Assembly (NCBI RefSeq): GCF_002727065.1
Contig: NZ_PDVP01000019.1
Location: 1-64,000 of the forward strand
Reading direction: 5' to 3'
Length of the DNA: 64,000 bases
Source: Zhengella mangrovi
GTDB lineage: Bacteria > Pseudomonadota > Alphaproteobacteria > Rhizobiales > Rhizobiaceae
Position numbers and translations under genes: made by a program. Below the pieces are notes generated by a model. The model saw only the letters and a list, made by a program, of their open reading frames with translations, was not told the DNA's origin and made no database searches. Positions 1-9,895 of this stretch are shown here, piece after piece; positions within the stretch are counted from its first letter, which is position 1; every line of letters starts with the position of its first letter.

Positions 1-107
1 ACGTGTCGCTGATCGTGCCGATCGCGATGGAAGAAAAGCTGCGCTTCGCCATTCGCGAAGGCGGCCGTACGGTTGGCGCCGGCATCGTCGCCTCCATCAT
101 CGAGTGA
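1..107 (+). CDS. tuf: Elongation factor Tu, C-terminal end (partial)
   Basis: Only the last 34 codons lie in the window; the gene is cut by the left edge. The reading frame starting at base 3 ends in [14 protein letters not shown] followed by a short hydrophobic tail, the hallmark end of the EF-Tu beta-barrel domain III. EF-Tu carries aminoacyl-tRNA to the ribosome as a GTP complex. In many alphaproteobacteria a tuf copy sits just before rpsJ, as here, in the str-S10 junction. The 76-base gap to rpsJ contains a weak 6-bp hairpin (134-151) without a T run, so read-through into rpsJ is likely. Confidence 0.95.
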   Translation, partial: VSLIVPIAMEEKLRFAIREGGRTVGAGIVASIIE

Positions 108-183
108 TCTCACGGCAGCAAGGAATGACGGCGAGGCGGGCTGATCCGCCTGCCTCCCGCAAGCCCTTTCAAGGATAAGACGC

Positions 184-492
184 ATGAACGGACAGAATAT
201 CCGCATCCGCCTCAAGGCGTTCGATCACCGCATCCTGGATGCTTCCACGCGCGAGATCGTATCGACTGCCAAGCGTACCGGCGCGAATGTTCGCGGCCCC
301 ATTCCGCTGCCGACGCGGATTGAGAAGTTCACCGTGAACCGCGGTCCGCATATCGACAAGAAGAGCCGTGAGCAGTTCGAAATGCGCACTCACAAGCGGC
401 TCCTCGACATCGTCGACCCGACCCCGCAGACCGTCGATGCTCTGATGAAGCTCGACCTGGCCGCTGGTGTCGACGTCGAGATCAAGCTGTAA
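184..492 (+). CDS. rpsJ: 30S ribosomal protein S10
   Basis: 102 residues, the standard S10 length. The sequence opens [16 protein letters not shown] and contains the family segment RGPIPLPTR near residues 38-46. S10 binds the head of the small subunit and, with NusB, takes part in antitermination (family knowledge). It is the first gene of the S10 operon; rplC follows 26 bases later. The start is supported by a purine-rich stretch (AAGGATAAG) just upstream. No sign of anything unusual. Confidence 0.98.
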   Translation: MNGQNIRIRLKAFDHRILDASTREIVSTAKRTGANVRGPIPLPTRIEKFTVNRGPHIDKKSREQFEMRTHKRLLDIVDPTPQTVDALMKLDLAAGVDVEIKL

Positions 493-518
493 GACAACGC
501 TTGGGAAGGAATTGACCG

Positions 519-1235
519 ATGCGTTCTGGTGTTATCGCACAAAAGATCGGGATGACCCGCGTCTACAATGATGAGGGCGAGCATGTGCCCGTGACGGTTC
601 TTCGCATGGAGAACTGCCAGGTCGTGGCGCAGCGTACCGAGGAAAAGAACGGCTACACCGCCGTGCAGCTGGGCGTCGGCCTGGCCAAGGTAAAGAATAC
701 GTCCAAGGCAATGCGTGGCCATTTCGCCACCGCATCCGTGGAGCCCAAGGCCAAGGTCATGGAGTTCCGGGTTTCCCCGGACATGCTGCTCGACGTTGGC
801 GCCGAGATCACTGCCGACCATTTCGTCGCTGGCCAGAAGGTCGACGTGACGGGCACGACGATCGGCAAGGGCTTCCAGGGCGTCATGAAGCGCCACAACT
901 TCGGTGGTGGCCGTGCCACGCACGGTAACTCGGTGTCGCACCGCTCGCACGGTTCGACCGGCCAGCGCCAGGACCCGGGCAAGGTGTTCAAGGGCAAGAA
1001 GATGGCCGGGCACATGGGCTCGGTGCGCGTCACCACCCAGAACGTCGAGGTCGTGTCGACCGATGCCGACCGTGGCCTGATCCTCGTTCGCGGCGCCGTT
1101 CCCGGCTCCAAGGGTGCCTGGATCATGGTCCGCGACGCGGTCAAGTCGGCGCTCCCGGACAATGCGCCGAAGCCGGCCGCCGTTCGCGCCGCCAATTCCG
1201 ATGCCGCCCAGCCGGCGACCGAGGGAGCCGAATAA
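519..1235 (+). CDS. rplC: 50S ribosomal protein L3
   Basis: 238 residues; one of the primary 23S rRNA binders that starts large-subunit assembly. It begins [16 protein letters not shown] and carries the conserved [20 protein letters not shown] segment near residues 130-149, the loop that reaches the peptidyl transferase centre. The C-terminus runs about 25 residues beyond the E. coli protein as an Ala/Pro-rich tail, a feature common in alphaproteobacterial L3. Its TAA stop shares the final A with the rplD ATG, so the two are translationally coupled. Start preceded by GGAAGGA. Confidence 0.98.
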   Translation: MRSGVIAQKIGMTRVYNDEGEHVPVTVLRMENCQVVAQRTEEKNGYTAVQLGVGLAKVKNTSKAMRGHFATASVEPKAKVMEFRVSPDMLLDVGAEITADHFVAGQKVDVTGTTIGKGFQGVMKRHNFGGGRATHGNSVSHRSHGSTGQRQDPGKVFKGKKMAGHMGSVRVTTQNVEVVSTDADRGLILVRGAVPGSKGAWIMVRDAVKSALPDNAPKPAAVRAANSDAAQPATEGAE

Positions 1236-1855
1236 TGGATCTCAAGATTACCACGCTCGCCGGGAAGGACGCCGGCAAGATCTCCGTCTCCGACGAGATC
1301 TTCGGCCTTGAGCCGCGTGAGGACATCCTGCAGCGCGTCGTTCGCTGGCAGCTGGCCGCACGGCAGCAGGGCACCCACAAGTCCAAGGGCCGTGCCGAGA
1401 TCTCCCGGACCGGCGCGAAGATGTACAAGCAGAAGGGCACCGGTCGCGCCCGTCACTCCTCGGCGCGTGCGCCGCAGTTCCGTGGCGGTGGCAAGGCTCA
1501 CGGCCCGGTCGTGCGCAGCCATGCCCACGACCTGCCGAAGAAGGTCCGTGCGCTCGGCCTGAAGCATGCCCTGTCGGCGAAGGCGAAGGCGTCCGATCTG
1601 ATCGTCATCGACGACCTGGCCGCTGCCGATGCCAAGACGAAGGCGCTGGTCGCCCAGTTCGCCGGTCTCGGACTTTCCAACGCGCTGCTGATCGGCGGCG
1701 CCGAACTGGATCAGAACTTCAAGCGCGCGGCGTCGAACATTCCGAACGTCGACGTGCTGCCGATCCAGGGCATCAACGTGTACGACATCCTGCGCCGCGG
1801 CAAGCTCGTGCTGTCGAAGGCGGCCGTGGAAGCTCTGGAGGAGCGGTTCAAATGA
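1235..1855 (+). CDS. rplD: 50S ribosomal protein L4
   Basis: 206 residues, normal for L4, with the basic glycine-rich extended loop (residues about 45-100, including [19 protein letters not shown]) that lines the peptide exit tunnel. In enterobacteria L4 represses its own operon; whether that happens here cannot be judged from the sequence. The ATG overlaps the rplC stop by one base, and the end overlaps the rplW start by four bases (ATGA), typical of tightly coupled ribosomal operons. Confidence 0.98.
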   Translation: MDLKITTLAGKDAGKISVSDEIFGLEPREDILQRVVRWQLAARQQGTHKSKGRAEISRTGAKMYKQKGTGRARHSSARAPQFRGGGKAHGPVVRSHAHDLPKKVRALGLKHALSAKAKASDLIVIDDLAAADAKTKALVAQFAGLGLSNALLIGGAELDQNFKRAASNIPNVDVLPIQGINVYDILRRGKLVLSKAAVEALEERFK

Positions 1856-2145
1856 CCGATATTCGTCACTACGACGTGATCGTCGCTCCGGTGATCACCG
1901 AAAAGTCGACCATGGCGTCGGAGAACAACCAGGTTGTCTTCAACGTCGCCAAGTCGGCCAACAAGACCGAGATCAAGGCTGCGGTCGAAGCGCTGTTCGG
2001 CGTGAAGGTTACCGCGGTCAACACGCTGGTCCGCAAGGGCAAGGCGAAGCGCTTCCGTGGCATCGCCGGCCGCCAGTCCGACGTCAAGAAGGCGATCGTG
2101 ACGCTTGCCGACGGCCAGTCGATCGACGTCACGACCGGTCTTTGA
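1852..2145 (+). CDS. rplW: 50S ribosomal protein L23
   Basis: 97 residues. L23 sits at the tunnel exit and is the docking site for trigger factor and the signal recognition particle. The N-terminal [15 protein letters not shown] and the central [17 protein letters not shown] motif are diagnostic. The start codon overlaps the rplD stop (ATGA), and the gap to rplB is 23 bases with AGGAAGAGAAG ahead of the next ATG. Confidence 0.98.
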   Translation: MTDIRHYDVIVAPVITEKSTMASENNQVVFNVAKSANKTEIKAAVEALFGVKVTAVNTLVRKGKAKRFRGIAGRQSDVKKAIVTLADGQSIDVTTGL

Positions 2146-2168
2146 GGCCAGGCTAAGGAAGAGAAGAG

Positions 2169-3005
2169 ATGGCACTCAAGAAGTTCAAACCGACCACGCC
2201 GAGCCAGCGCCAGCTGGTCATCGTCGATCGTTCGGGCCTGCACAAGGGCAAGCCGGTCAAGGGCTTGACCGAGGGCCTGACGCAGAAGGGCGGCCGCAAC
2301 AACCTCGGTCGCGTGACCGCGCGCTACCAGGGTGGCGGTCACAAGCGGACCTACCGCATCATCGACTTCAAGCGTCGCAAGTTCGACGTCGTCGGTACGG
2401 TGGAGCGTCTGGAATACGACCCGAACCGCACCGCCTTCATCGCGCTGGTCCGCTATGCGGATGACGAGCTGTCCTACATCCTGGCGCCGCAGCGCCTGGC
2501 TGCCGGCGACAAGGTCGTGGCCTCCGAGAAGCCGGTCGACGTGAAGCCGGGCAACGCGATGCCGCTGGCGGCGATGCCGGTCGGCACCATCATCCACAAC
2601 GTGGAGATGAAGCCGGGCAAGGGCGGCCAGATCGCCCGTTCGGCGGGTGCCTACGCCCAGCTGGTCGGCCGCGATGCCGGCATGGCCATCCTTCGCCTGA
2701 ACTCGGGTGAACAGCGCCTGGTGCACGGTTCCTGCCTGGCCACGGTCGGCGCGGTGTCGAACCCGGACCATGCCAACATCAACCTCGGCAAGGCCGGCCG
2801 TTCGCGGTGGCTGGGCAAGCGCCCGCACGTTCGCGGCGTCGTCATGAACCCGGTCGACCATCCGCACGGCGGTGGTGAAGGCCGCACCTCAGGTGGCCGC
2901 CACCCGGTCACCCCGTGGGGCAAGCCGACCAAGGGCAAGCGGACGCGTTCGAACAAGGCGACCGACAAGTTCATCATGCGCTCGCGTCACGCTCGCAAGA
3001 AGTAA
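2169..3005 (+). CDS. rplB: 50S ribosomal protein L2
   Basis: 278 residues, full length. L2 binds 23S rRNA next to the peptidyl transferase centre and is needed for subunit joining. The conserved block [15 protein letters not shown] (residues about 226-240) holds the histidine that is essential in E. coli L2. Start chosen at [11 protein letters not shown], preceded by GGAAGAGAAG. The following rpsS starts 14 bases after the stop. Confidence 0.98.
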   Translation: MALKKFKPTTPSQRQLVIVDRSGLHKGKPVKGLTEGLTQKGGRNNLGRVTARYQGGGHKRTYRIIDFKRRKFDVVGTVERLEYDPNRTAFIALVRYADDELSYILAPQRLAAGDKVVASEKPVDVKPGNAMPLAAMPVGTIIHNVEMKPGKGGQIARSAGAYAQLVGRDAGMAILRLNSGEQRLVHGSCLATVGAVSNPDHANINLGKAGRSRWLGKRPHVRGVVMNPVDHPHGGGEGRTSGGRHPVTPWGKPTKGKRTRSNKATDKFIMRSRHARKK

Positions 3006-3019
3006 GAGAGGACATTTCA

Positions 3020-3298
3020 GTGACCCGTTCAGTCTGGAAAGGTCCGTTCGTTGACGGCTATCTGCTCAAGAAGGCCGACAAGGTCCGCGAAGGCGGCCGC
3101 AACGAGGTGATCAAGATCTGGAGCCGCCGCTCCACCATCCTGCCGCAGTTCGTCGGTCTGACCTTCGGCGTCTACAACGGCCAGAAGCACGTGCCGGTCT
3201 CCGTGTCGGAAGACATGGTCGGCCACAAGTTCGGTGAGTTCGCCCCGTCCCGTACCTACTACGGCCATGGCGCGGACAAGAAGGCGAAGAGGAAGTAA
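3020..3298 (+). CDS. rpsS: 30S ribosomal protein S19 (GTG start)
   Basis: 92 residues, exactly the family length, when begun at GTG 3020 ([13 protein letters not shown] after the initiator). A longer reading frame exists upstream but lies inside rplB, and AGAGAGGA is placed correctly for the GTG. S19 sits in the small-subunit head with S13. The C-terminal [19 protein letters not shown] is typical. The stop is two bases from the rplV ATG. Confidence 0.97.
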   Translation: MTRSVWKGPFVDGYLLKKADKVREGGRNEVIKIWSRRSTILPQFVGLTFGVYNGQKHVPVSVSEDMVGHKFGEFAPSRTYYGHGADKKAKRK

Positions 3299-3300
3299 TC

Positions 3301-3689
3301 ATGGGCAAGGCCAAAGCTCCCCGCCGTCTTGCTGACAACGAGGCCCGTGCGGTTACCCGCACGATCCGTGTCAGCCCGCAGAAGCTGAACCTGGTTGCCG
3401 CCCTGATCCGCGGCAAGAAGGCTTCGGCGGCGCTCGCCGATCTCGAATTCTCGCGCAAGCGCATCGCCGGCACGGTCCGCAAGACCCTCGAATCGGCGAT
3501 TGCCAACGCGGAGAACAACCACGACCTCGACGTCGACGCGCTGATCGTGGCGGAAGCCTATGTCGGCAAGTCGATCGTCATGAAGCGCTTCCATGCCCGT
3601 GGCCGCGGCCGCGCCAGCCGCATCGAGAAGCCGTTCTCGCACCTGACGATCGTCGTGCGCGAAGTCGAAGAGAAAGGGGAGGCCGCCTG

Positions 3690-3690
<1 letters not shown>
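3301..3690 (+). CDS. rplV: 50S ribosomal protein L22
   Basis: 129 residues. L22 contacts all 23S rRNA domains, and its extended hairpin (about residues 82-105, with [15 protein letters not shown]) forms part of the exit tunnel, where macrolide-resistance changes are known in other bacteria. The N-terminus is slightly longer than in E. coli, as is usual in alphaproteobacteria. The stop TGA overlaps the rpsC ATG by one base. Confidence 0.98.
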
Positions 3691-4391
<701 letters not shown>

Positions 4392-4432
4392 GCTTTTGGG
4401 CTTGCGAAATTGAGGATTTGGAGTAGAGAACG

Positions 4433-4846
4433 ATGCTGCAGCCCAAGCGCACAAAGTTCCGCAAGCAGTTCAAGGGTCGTATCCATGGCGCAGCCAAGGG
4501 TGGGACGGACCTGAACTTCGGTTCCTTCGGCCTGAAGGCCCTGGAGCCGGAGCGCGTCACGGCCCGCCAGATCGAGGCGGCCCGCCGCGCGATCACGCGT
4601 CACATGAAGCGTGCCGGCCGCGTCTGGATCCGGATTTTTCCGGATGTGCCGGTCACCTCGAAGCCGACCGAAGTGCGCATGGGTAAGGGCAAGGGCTCGG
4701 TAGATTACTGGGCCTGCCGCGTGAAACCCGGCCGCATCATGTTCGAGATCGACGGCGTGAACGAAGAGATCGCTCGTGAGGCTCTGCGTCTCGGCGCCGC
4801 CAAGCTGCCGATCAAGACGCGCTTCATCCAGCGCATCGCCGAGTAA
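4433..4846 (+). CDS. rplP: 50S ribosomal protein L16
   Basis: 137 residues, family length. It opens [16 protein letters not shown] and has the conserved [22 protein letters not shown] stretch starting at about residue 67. L16 organises the A-site region of 23S rRNA and is a late assembly protein. Preceded by GGAGTAGAGA. rpmC follows after 15 bases. Confidence 0.98.
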   Translation: MLQPKRTKFRKQFKGRIHGAAKGGTDLNFGSFGLKALEPERVTARQIEAARRAITRHMKRAGRVWIRIFPDVPVTSKPTEVRMGKGKGSVDYWACRVKPGRIMFEIDGVNEEIAREALRLGAAKLPIKTRFIQRIAE

Positions 4847-4861
4847 GAAAGGGTCAAGGCC

Positions 4862-5062
4862 ATGAAAGCCGTAGACGTTCGGGCCATGAGCCCCGACCAG
4901 TTGAACGATGAGCTGGCCAAGCTGAAGAAGGAGCAGTTCAACCTGCGCTTCCAGAAGGCAACGGGCCAGCTCGAAAAAACCGACCGCGTGAAGGAAGTCC
5001 GCCGCGACATCGCACGCATCAAGACCATTGCCCGCCAGAAGGCGGCGGATAACAAGGCGTAA
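4862..5062 (+). CDS. rpmC: 50S ribosomal protein L29
   Basis: 66 residues forming two antiparallel helices; the family signature [19 protein letters not shown] is at residues about 21-39. L29 sits beside L23 at the tunnel exit. The gap to rpsQ is 11 bases. Length and position in the operon match the standard S10 cluster. Confidence 0.97.
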   Translation: MKAVDVRAMSPDQLNDELAKLKKEQFNLRFQKATGQLEKTDRVKEVRRDIARIKTIARQKAADNKA

Positions 5063-5073
5063 GGGGTCAATCC

Positions 5074-5313
5074 ATGCCGAAGCGCATTCTGCAGGGCACT
5101 GTCGTCTCCGACAAGAACGACAAGACCGTCGTGGTCCGGGTTGAGCGTCGCTTTACCCATCCGCTGATCAAGAAGACGGTCCGTCAGTCCAAGAAGTACA
5201 AGGCTCACGACGAGACCAACGCCTGCAAGGTGGGTGACCTGGTCTTCATCCAGGAGTCGGCTCCGATTTCGAAGGACAAGTGCTGGGTCGTTGTCAGCGG
5301 CGACCAGGCCTAA
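5074..5313 (+). CDS. rpsQ: 30S ribosomal protein S17
   Basis: 79 residues with an OB fold that binds the 5' domain of 16S rRNA. Characteristic segments are [21 protein letters not shown] at the start and [17 protein letters not shown] in the middle. A 63-base spacer follows, the boundary at which the spc operon begins in E. coli. I see no clear promoter or terminator there, so one transcript is probable. Confidence 0.97.
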   Translation: MPKRILQGTVVSDKNDKTVVVRVERRFTHPLIKKTVRQSKKYKAHDETNACKVGDLVFIQESAPISKDKCWVVVSGDQA

Positions 5314-5376
5314 TCCCATCAGGAAAGACGGGGGAGGGCATCTCCCCGGCCAGAAGAACATAAAAGGCGGTCAGTC

Positions 5377-5745
5377 ATGATTCAGATGCAAACAAACCTC
5401 GACGTCGCGGATAATTCCGGCGCCCGTCGTGTCATGTGCATCAAGGTGCTGGGCGGTTCCAAGCGCAAGTATGCTTCTGTCGGCGACATCATCGTCGTGT
5501 CGGTCAAGGAAGCCATCCCGCGCGGCCGCGTGAAGAAGGGCGATGTGATGAAGGCGGTCGTGGTGCGCACCGCCAAGGACATCCGCCGTCCCGACGGTCA
5601 GGTGATCCGGTTCGACAAGAACGCGGCCGTCCTGATCGACAACAAGAAAGAGCCGATCGGAACCCGTATCTTTGGCCCTGTGCCGCGCGAGCTGCGCGCC
5701 AAGAGCCACATGAAGATCATTTCGCTCGCGCCCGAAGTGCTCTGA
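5377..5745 (+). CDS. rplN: 50S ribosomal protein L14
   Basis: 122 residues, the invariant length of L14. It starts [18 protein letters not shown] and contains [15 protein letters not shown]14 lies at the subunit interface and is the binding site for the silencing factor RsfS. First gene of the spc section; rplX follows after 13 bases. Confidence 0.98.
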   Translation: MIQMQTNLDVADNSGARRVMCIKVLGGSKRKYASVGDIIVVSVKEAIPRGRVKKGDVMKAVVVRTAKDIRRPDGQVIRFDKNAAVLIDNKKEPIGTRIFGPVPRELRAKSHMKIISLAPEVL

Positions 5746-5758
5746 GGAGACCGCAGCA

Positions 5759-6070
5759 ATGCAGAAGATTCGCAAAGGCGACAAGGTCGTCGTGCTGGCT
5801 GGCAAGGACAAGGGCCGTTCCGGCGAAGTCCTGAAGGTCATGCCGAAGGAAAACAAGGCGCTCGTGGGCGGCATCAACCTGGTGCGCCGGCATCAGCGCC
5901 AGACGCAGACCCAGGAAGGCGGCATCATCACCAAGGAAGCAGGCATCGACCTGTCGAACCTGGCGGTGGCCGATCCGAAGGACGGCAAGGCGACTCGCGT
6001 CGGCTTCGAAGTCCGCGACGGCAAGAAGGTCCGCGTGGCCAAGCGCTCGGGAGAAGTGATCAATGGCTGA
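5759..6070 (+). CDS. rplX: 50S ribosomal protein L24
   Basis: 103 residues with an N-terminal KOW motif ([20 protein letters not shown], residues 3-22). L24 is an assembly initiator that binds the 5' end of 23S rRNA. Its 3' end overlaps rplE by eight bases in a different frame, indicating coupled translation. Confidence 0.98.
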   Translation: MQKIRKGDKVVVLAGKDKGRSGEVLKVMPKENKALVGGINLVRRHQRQTQTQEGGIITKEAGIDLSNLAVADPKDGKATRVGFEVRDGKKVRVAKRSGEVING

Positions 6071-6617
6071 CAATTACGAGCCGCGCCTCAAGACGCTGTA
6101 CAACAGCACCATTCGCGATGCGATGCGTGAGCAGTTCGGCTATGCCAACGTCATGCAGATCCCGCGCATGGACAAGATCGTGCTGAACATGGGCGTCGGT
6201 GAGGCCACCGGCGATTCCAAGAAGCCCTCGATCGCCGCGGAAGACCTGGCGCAGATCGCCGGCCAGAAGCCGGTCATCACCCGGGCCCGCAACTCGATCG
6301 CCGGCTTCAAGGTGCGCGAAGGCATGCCGATCGGCGCGAAGGTGACGCTGCGCAAAGAGCGCATGTACGAATTCATGGATCGCCTGGTCAACATCGCGCT
6401 GCCGCGCGTTCGCGACTTCCGCGGCCTGAACCCGAAGAGCTTTGACGGCCGTGGCAACTTCGCCATGGGCATCAAGGAACACATCGTGTTCCCGGAGATC
6501 AACTACGACAAGGTCGATCAGATCTGGGGCATGGACATCATCGTTTGTACGACTGCCAAGTCGGATGACGAGGCCCGGGCGCTGCTCAAGGCCTTCAACT
6601 TCCCCTTCCGGCAGTAA
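6063..6617 (+). CDS. rplE: 50S ribosomal protein L5
   Basis: 184 residues. L5 binds 5S rRNA and contacts S13 across the subunit bridge. Family segments include [16 protein letters not shown] near residue 36 and the conserved [16 protein letters not shown] near residue 116. The ATG lies inside the last codons of rplX, so the start is set by overlap and by homology ([10 protein letters not shown]). Confidence 0.98.
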   Translation: MADNYEPRLKTLYNSTIRDAMREQFGYANVMQIPRMDKIVLNMGVGEATGDSKKPSIAAEDLAQIAGQKPVITRARNSIAGFKVREGMPIGAKVTLRKERMYEFMDRLVNIALPRVRDFRGLNPKSFDGRGNFAMGIKEHIVFPEINYDKVDQIWGMDIIVCTTAKSDDEARALLKAFNFPFRQ

Positions 6618-6641
6618 CGGCTCGCGAAAAGGACATTACAC

Positions 6642-6947
6642 ATGGCTAAAGTCAGTGCGACCGAAAAGAACAAGCACCGCCAGGAGCTTGTCGATCGCTA
6701 CGCCAACAAGCGCGCCGCGCTGAAGGCGATCATCATGGACCGCTCCAAGCCGATGGACGAGCGTTTCCGTGCGCAGCTGAAGCTCAACGAGCTGCCGCGC
6801 AATTCCTCGAAGATCCGCCTGCGCAATCGCTGCGAGGTTTCGGGCCGTCCGCGCGCTTATTACCGCAAGCTCAAGATGTCGCGTATCGCGCTTCGCGAGC
6901 TGGGTTCGCTCGGCAAGATCCCGGGCCTGGTCAAGTCGAGCTGGTAA
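6642..6947 (+). CDS. rpsN: 30S ribosomal protein S14 (zinc-free type)
   Basis: 101 residues, the long S14 form. The paired CxxC zinc ligands of the short form are absent; only one cysteine is present, in the [16 protein letters not shown] block (about residues 64-78). S14 acts in the small-subunit head with S3 and S10. Preceded by AAAAGGACA. rpsH follows after 15 bases. Confidence 0.97.
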   Translation: MAKVSATEKNKHRQELVDRYANKRAALKAIIMDRSKPMDERFRAQLKLNELPRNSSKIRLRNRCEVSGRPRAYYRKLKMSRIALRELGSLGKIPGLVKSSW

Positions 6948-6962
6948 GGAAGGATACGTATC

Positions 6963-7361
6963 ATGTCCATGAGTGATCCGCTCGGCGATATGCTGACCCG
7001 CATCCGCAACGCTGTCGGCCGCCGGAAGACCAAGGTCTCCACCCCGGCCTCGAAGCTGCGCGCCCGCGTTCTGGAAGTGCTGAAGTCCGAGGGCTACATC
7101 CGCGACTACACCACCGTCGACTTCGGCGATGGCAAGTCCGAGATCGAAATCGAGCTGAAGTATTACGAAGGCGCCCCGGTGATCCGCGAGATCGCCCGCG
7201 TCTCCAAGCCCGGCCGTCGCGTCTACGTGTCGGTCAAGTCGATCCCGCAGGTCGCCAACGGCCTGGGCATCGCGATCCTGTCGACGCCGAAGGGCGTGAT
7301 GGCCGATCACGAGGCTCGCGAACAGAATGTCGGCGGAGAGCTTCTCTGCCAGATCTTCTGA
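6963..7361 (+). CDS. rpsH: 30S ribosomal protein S8
   Basis: 132 residues. S8 binds helix 21 of 16S rRNA and in E. coli is the translational repressor of the spc operon. Conserved ends are [15 protein letters not shown] at the N-terminus and the [27 protein letters not shown] block at the C-terminus. The final Phe-Stop is followed by a 34-base spacer and the rplF ATG. Confidence 0.98.
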   Translation: MSMSDPLGDMLTRIRNAVGRRKTKVSTPASKLRARVLEVLKSEGYIRDYTTVDFGDGKSEIEIELKYYEGAPVIREIARVSKPGRRVYVSVKSIPQVANGLGIAILSTPKGVMADHEAREQNVGGELLCQIF

Positions 7362-7395
7362 TCGGCGCAACCGAGACAAAGGCGAGGATTTAAAA

Positions 7396-7929
7396 ATGTC
7401 CCGTATTGGCAAAAAGCCCGTTCCGGTGCCTGCCGGCGTGACCGCTTCCGTGGACGGCCAGACCGTCACCGCGAAGGGTCCGAAGGGGGAACTGAAGTTC
7501 GTCGTCAACGACGAGGTTCTGGTCAAGATGGAAGACGGCGCGATCGCCGTCAATCCGGTCAACGAGAGCAAGGATGCGCGTTCGAAGTGGGGCATGTCCC
7601 GCACGATGATCGCCAACATCCTGAGCGGCGTGAAGGAAGGCTTCGAGAAGAAGCTCGAGATCAACGGCGTCGGTTACCGCGCCGCGATGCAGGGCAAGAA
7701 CCTGCAACTGTCGCTCGGCTTCTCGCATGAGGTGGTCTACCAGACCCCGGACAGCGTGACGATCGCCGTGCCGAAGCCGACCGAGATCGTCGTGTCGGGC
7801 ATCGACAAGCAGGTCGTCGGCCAGGTTGCGGCCGAGATCCGCAAGTATCGCGGCCCCGAGCCCTACAAGGGCAAGGGTGTCAAGTACGCCGGCGAGCGCA
7901 TCGTCCGCAAGGAAGGCAAGAAGAAGTAA
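7396..7929 (+). CDS. rplF: 50S ribosomal protein L6
   Basis: 177 residues when started at [15 protein letters not shown], the normal L6 length. An in-frame upstream start exists but lies within rpsH, and the region GGCGAGGATTTAAAA precedes the chosen ATG. L6 has two homologous domains and binds near the GTPase-associated centre. The C-terminal [15 protein letters not shown] is diagnostic. Confidence 0.97.
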   Translation: MSRIGKKPVPVPAGVTASVDGQTVTAKGPKGELKFVVNDEVLVKMEDGAIAVNPVNESKDARSKWGMSRTMIANILSGVKEGFEKKLEINGVGYRAAMQGKNLQLSLGFSHEVVYQTPDSVTIAVPKPTEIVVSGIDKQVVGQVAAEIRKYRGPEPYKGKGVKYAGERIVRKEGKKK

Positions 7930-7941
7930 GGAGCGGCCGTC

Positions 7942-8301
7942 ATGGCTTCGAAAGTTTCGACCCAGCGCCGGGCATCGCGCATTCGCCGCAAGCTCAAGGC
8001 GGTGTCCAGTGGCCGTCCGCGCCTTTCGGTCTACCGTTCGTCCAAGAACATCTACGTCCAGATCATCGACGATGCCAAGGGCCACACCGTGGCTGCCGCC
8101 TCGTCGCTCGACAAGGATCTCAAGGGCAAGCTGAAGACCGGCGCCGACACCGCTGCCGCCGTCGAGGTTGGCAAGCTCGTTGCCGCCCGTGCCAAGGAGG
8201 CCGGCGTCACCGAAGTGGTGTTCGATCGCGGACCCTACATCTATCACGGTCGCGTCAAGGCCCTGGCCGATGCGGCACGCGAAGGCGGCCTGTCGTTCTG
8301 A
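7942..8301 (+). CDS. rplR: 50S ribosomal protein L18
   Basis: 119 residues. L18 brings 5S rRNA to the large subunit together with L5. Its basic N-terminus ([14 protein letters not shown]) and the C-terminal [20 protein letters not shown] are typical. A 110-base spacer with a strong hairpin (8323-8359) separates it from rpsE, the largest gap inside the spc section before secY. Confidence 0.97.
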   Translation: MASKVSTQRRASRIRRKLKAVSSGRPRLSVYRSSKNIYVQIIDDAKGHTVAAASSLDKDLKGKLKTGADTAAAVEVGKLVAARAKEAGVTEVVFDRGPYIYHGRVKALADAAREGGLSF

Positions 8302-8322
8302 CACGTCGCAAGACAGGACTTG

Positions 8323-8359
8323 AGGCCGGCCGCAACCCCGTGTAAGGGACGGCCGGCCT
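8323..8359 (+). promoter_or_regulatory. Perfect 10-bp hairpin in the rplR-rpsE spacer
   Basis: AGGCCGGCCG (8323-8332) pairs with CGGCCGGCCT (8350-8359) around a 17-base loop. No run of T follows directly (the next bases are TCGGGCATTTTG), so it is a poor intrinsic terminator. It could be a partial attenuator, a processing site or an mRNA-stabilising structure within the ribosomal transcript. Function is inferred from structure only. Confidence 0.5.
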
Positions 8360-8411
8360 TCGGGCATTTTGTTTCACCCCGTGCTACCGGAAAAGAACAA
8401 GGAACCAGGAT

Positions 8412-8969
8412 ATGGCACAGAACCGCAGGGACGATCGCCGCGAACGCGAAGAGCGTGACAGCGAATTCGTCGACAAGCTCGTTCACATCAACCGCGTCGC
8501 CAAGGTCGTCAAGGGCGGCCGGCGGTTCGGCTTCGCCGCTCTCGTCGTCGTCGGCGACCAGAAGGGCCGCGTCGGCTTCGGTCATGGCAAGGCACGCGAA
8601 GTGCCGGAGGCCATCCGCAAGGCCACCGAGGCCGCCAAGCGTGACATGATCTTCGTGCCCCTGCGGTCGGGCCGCACGCTGCACCACGACGTTGCCGGCC
8701 GTCACGGCGCCGGCAAGGTCCTGCTGCGCGCCGCCAAGCCCGGCACCGGCATCATCGCCGGCGGCCCGATGCGCGCCGTCTTCGAGACGCTGGGCGTTCA
8801 GGACGTCGTTGCCAAGTCGCTCGGCACCTCCAACCCGTACAACATGGTGCGCGCCACCTTCGATGCCCTGAAGCACCAGCTTCACCCGAAGGACGTGGCT
8901 GCACAGCGCGGCATCAAGTACGCCACGCTGCAGGCCCGCCGCCACGAAACGGTTGGCGGCGAGGACTAA
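8412..8969 (+). CDS. rpsE: 30S ribosomal protein S5
   Basis: 185 residues. S5 combines an N-terminal double-stranded-RNA-binding domain ([22 protein letters not shown], from about residue 29) with the S5 C-terminal domain. It helps decoding accuracy and mRNA helicase activity of the ribosome. The conserved [13 protein letters not shown] and [18 protein letters not shown] blocks are intact. Start supported by AAGGAACCAGGAT. Confidence 0.98.
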   Translation: MAQNRRDDRREREERDSEFVDKLVHINRVAKVVKGGRRFGFAALVVVGDQKGRVGFGHGKAREVPEAIRKATEAAKRDMIFVPLRSGRTLHHDVAGRHGAGKVLLRAAKPGTGIIAGGPMRAVFETLGVQDVVAKSLGTSNPYNMVRATFDALKHQLHPKDVAAQRGIKYATLQARRHETVGGED

Positions 8970-9030
8970 ACCCGCCGGCAGATGTCGTCAGCGCCTTGTC
9001 GTGGCGCTCCATTGATTGGGAATTTGAAAA

Positions 9031-9231
9031 ATGGCTGAGAAAAAATCGGGCAAGACGGTCACCGTCGAGCAGATCGGTAGCCCCATCCGCCGCCCCGCCG
9101 AGCAGCGTGCGACGCTGGTCGGCCTGGGCCTGAACAAGATGCATCGCCGCCGCACGCTGGAAGATACCCCGGCCGTGCGTGGCATGATCGCCAAGGTCGC
9201 GCACCTGGTGCGCGTCGTCGACGAAGCCTGA
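9031..9231 (+). CDS. rpmD: 50S ribosomal protein L30
   Basis: 66 residues; a small ferredoxin-like-fold protein of the large subunit. The motif [22 protein letters not shown] from residue 10 and the [13 protein letters not shown] tail are family-typical. It sits between rpsE and rplO as in the canonical spc order. Preceded by a short AT-rich segment with TTGGGAATTTGAAAA. Confidence 0.96.
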   Translation: MAEKKSGKTVTVEQIGSPIRRPAEQRATLVGLGLNKMHRRRTLEDTPAVRGMIAKVAHLVRVVDEA

Positions 9232-9251
9232 AAGCGTCAGGGAGCAAGATC

Positions 9252-9725
9252 ATGAAACTCAATGAACTGCGTGACGCCGAGGGCGCAACCCATTCCCGCA
9301 AGCGCGTGGGCCGTGGCATCGGCTCGGGCTCCGGCAAGACCGGCGGCCGTGGCGTCAAGGGTCAGAAGTCCCGTTCGGGCGTGGCCATCAACGGCTTCGA
9401 AGGCGGCCAGATGCCGATCTACCGCCGCCTGCCGAAGCGCGGCTTCAAGAACATCTTCGCCAAGAAGCTGAACGTCGTTTCCGTCGGCCGCCTGCAGGCT
9501 GCCGTGGACGCCGGCAAGCTGGATGCGAAGACGATCGTGACGGCGGAATCGCTGGTTGCTGCCGGCGTGATTCGCCGCGCCAAGGACGGCGTGCGGATCC
9601 TGGGCGACGGCGACCTGTCGGCCAAGCTGACCATCGAGGTTGCCGGTGCATCCAAGTCGGCCGTCGAGAAGATCGAGAAGGCCGGCGGCTCCATCGCCGT
9701 GGCGGCCAAGGAAAGCGCTGAATAA
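9252..9725 (+). CDS. rplO: 50S ribosomal protein L15
   Basis: 157 residues. L15 has a long basic glycine-rich N-terminus ([22 protein letters not shown] from about residue 16) that penetrates 23S rRNA, then a globular domain. The [18 protein letters not shown] segment is diagnostic. A 170-base spacer with a UUCG-capped hairpin separates it from secY. Confidence 0.97.
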   Translation: MKLNELRDAEGATHSRKRVGRGIGSGSGKTGGRGVKGQKSRSGVAINGFEGGQMPIYRRLPKRGFKNIFAKKLNVVSVGRLQAAVDAGKLDAKTIVTAESLVAAGVIRRAKDGVRILGDGDLSAKLTIEVAGASKSAVEKIEKAGGSIAVAAKESAE

Positions 9726-9739
9726 GCGCGAATGTGAAG

Positions 9740-9764
9740 GCGGCGGCTTCGGCCGCCGCTTGCA
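9740..9764 (+). terminator. UUCG-capped hairpin between rplO and secY
   Basis: GCGGCGGC (9740-9747) and GCCGCCGC (9752-9759) form an 8-bp stem closed by a TTCG tetraloop, followed by TTGCATCTTTG. The tail is only moderately T-rich, so this looks like a partial terminator or attenuator that lowers secY-adk transcription relative to the ribosomal genes upstream. That role is inference; the hairpin itself is plain in the sequence. Confidence 0.55.
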
Positions 9765-9895
9765 TCTTTGCCAGCCGGGGCCTATCTCGTGACCTCGGCC
9801 CTTTTCGGGCGATCGCAAATACTGCCTGATCCGGTGGCCCGGCGACCAGCATCCAGCCTTTCTCGCCAGGGCCGCAAATTAGCGGAGATCGATAC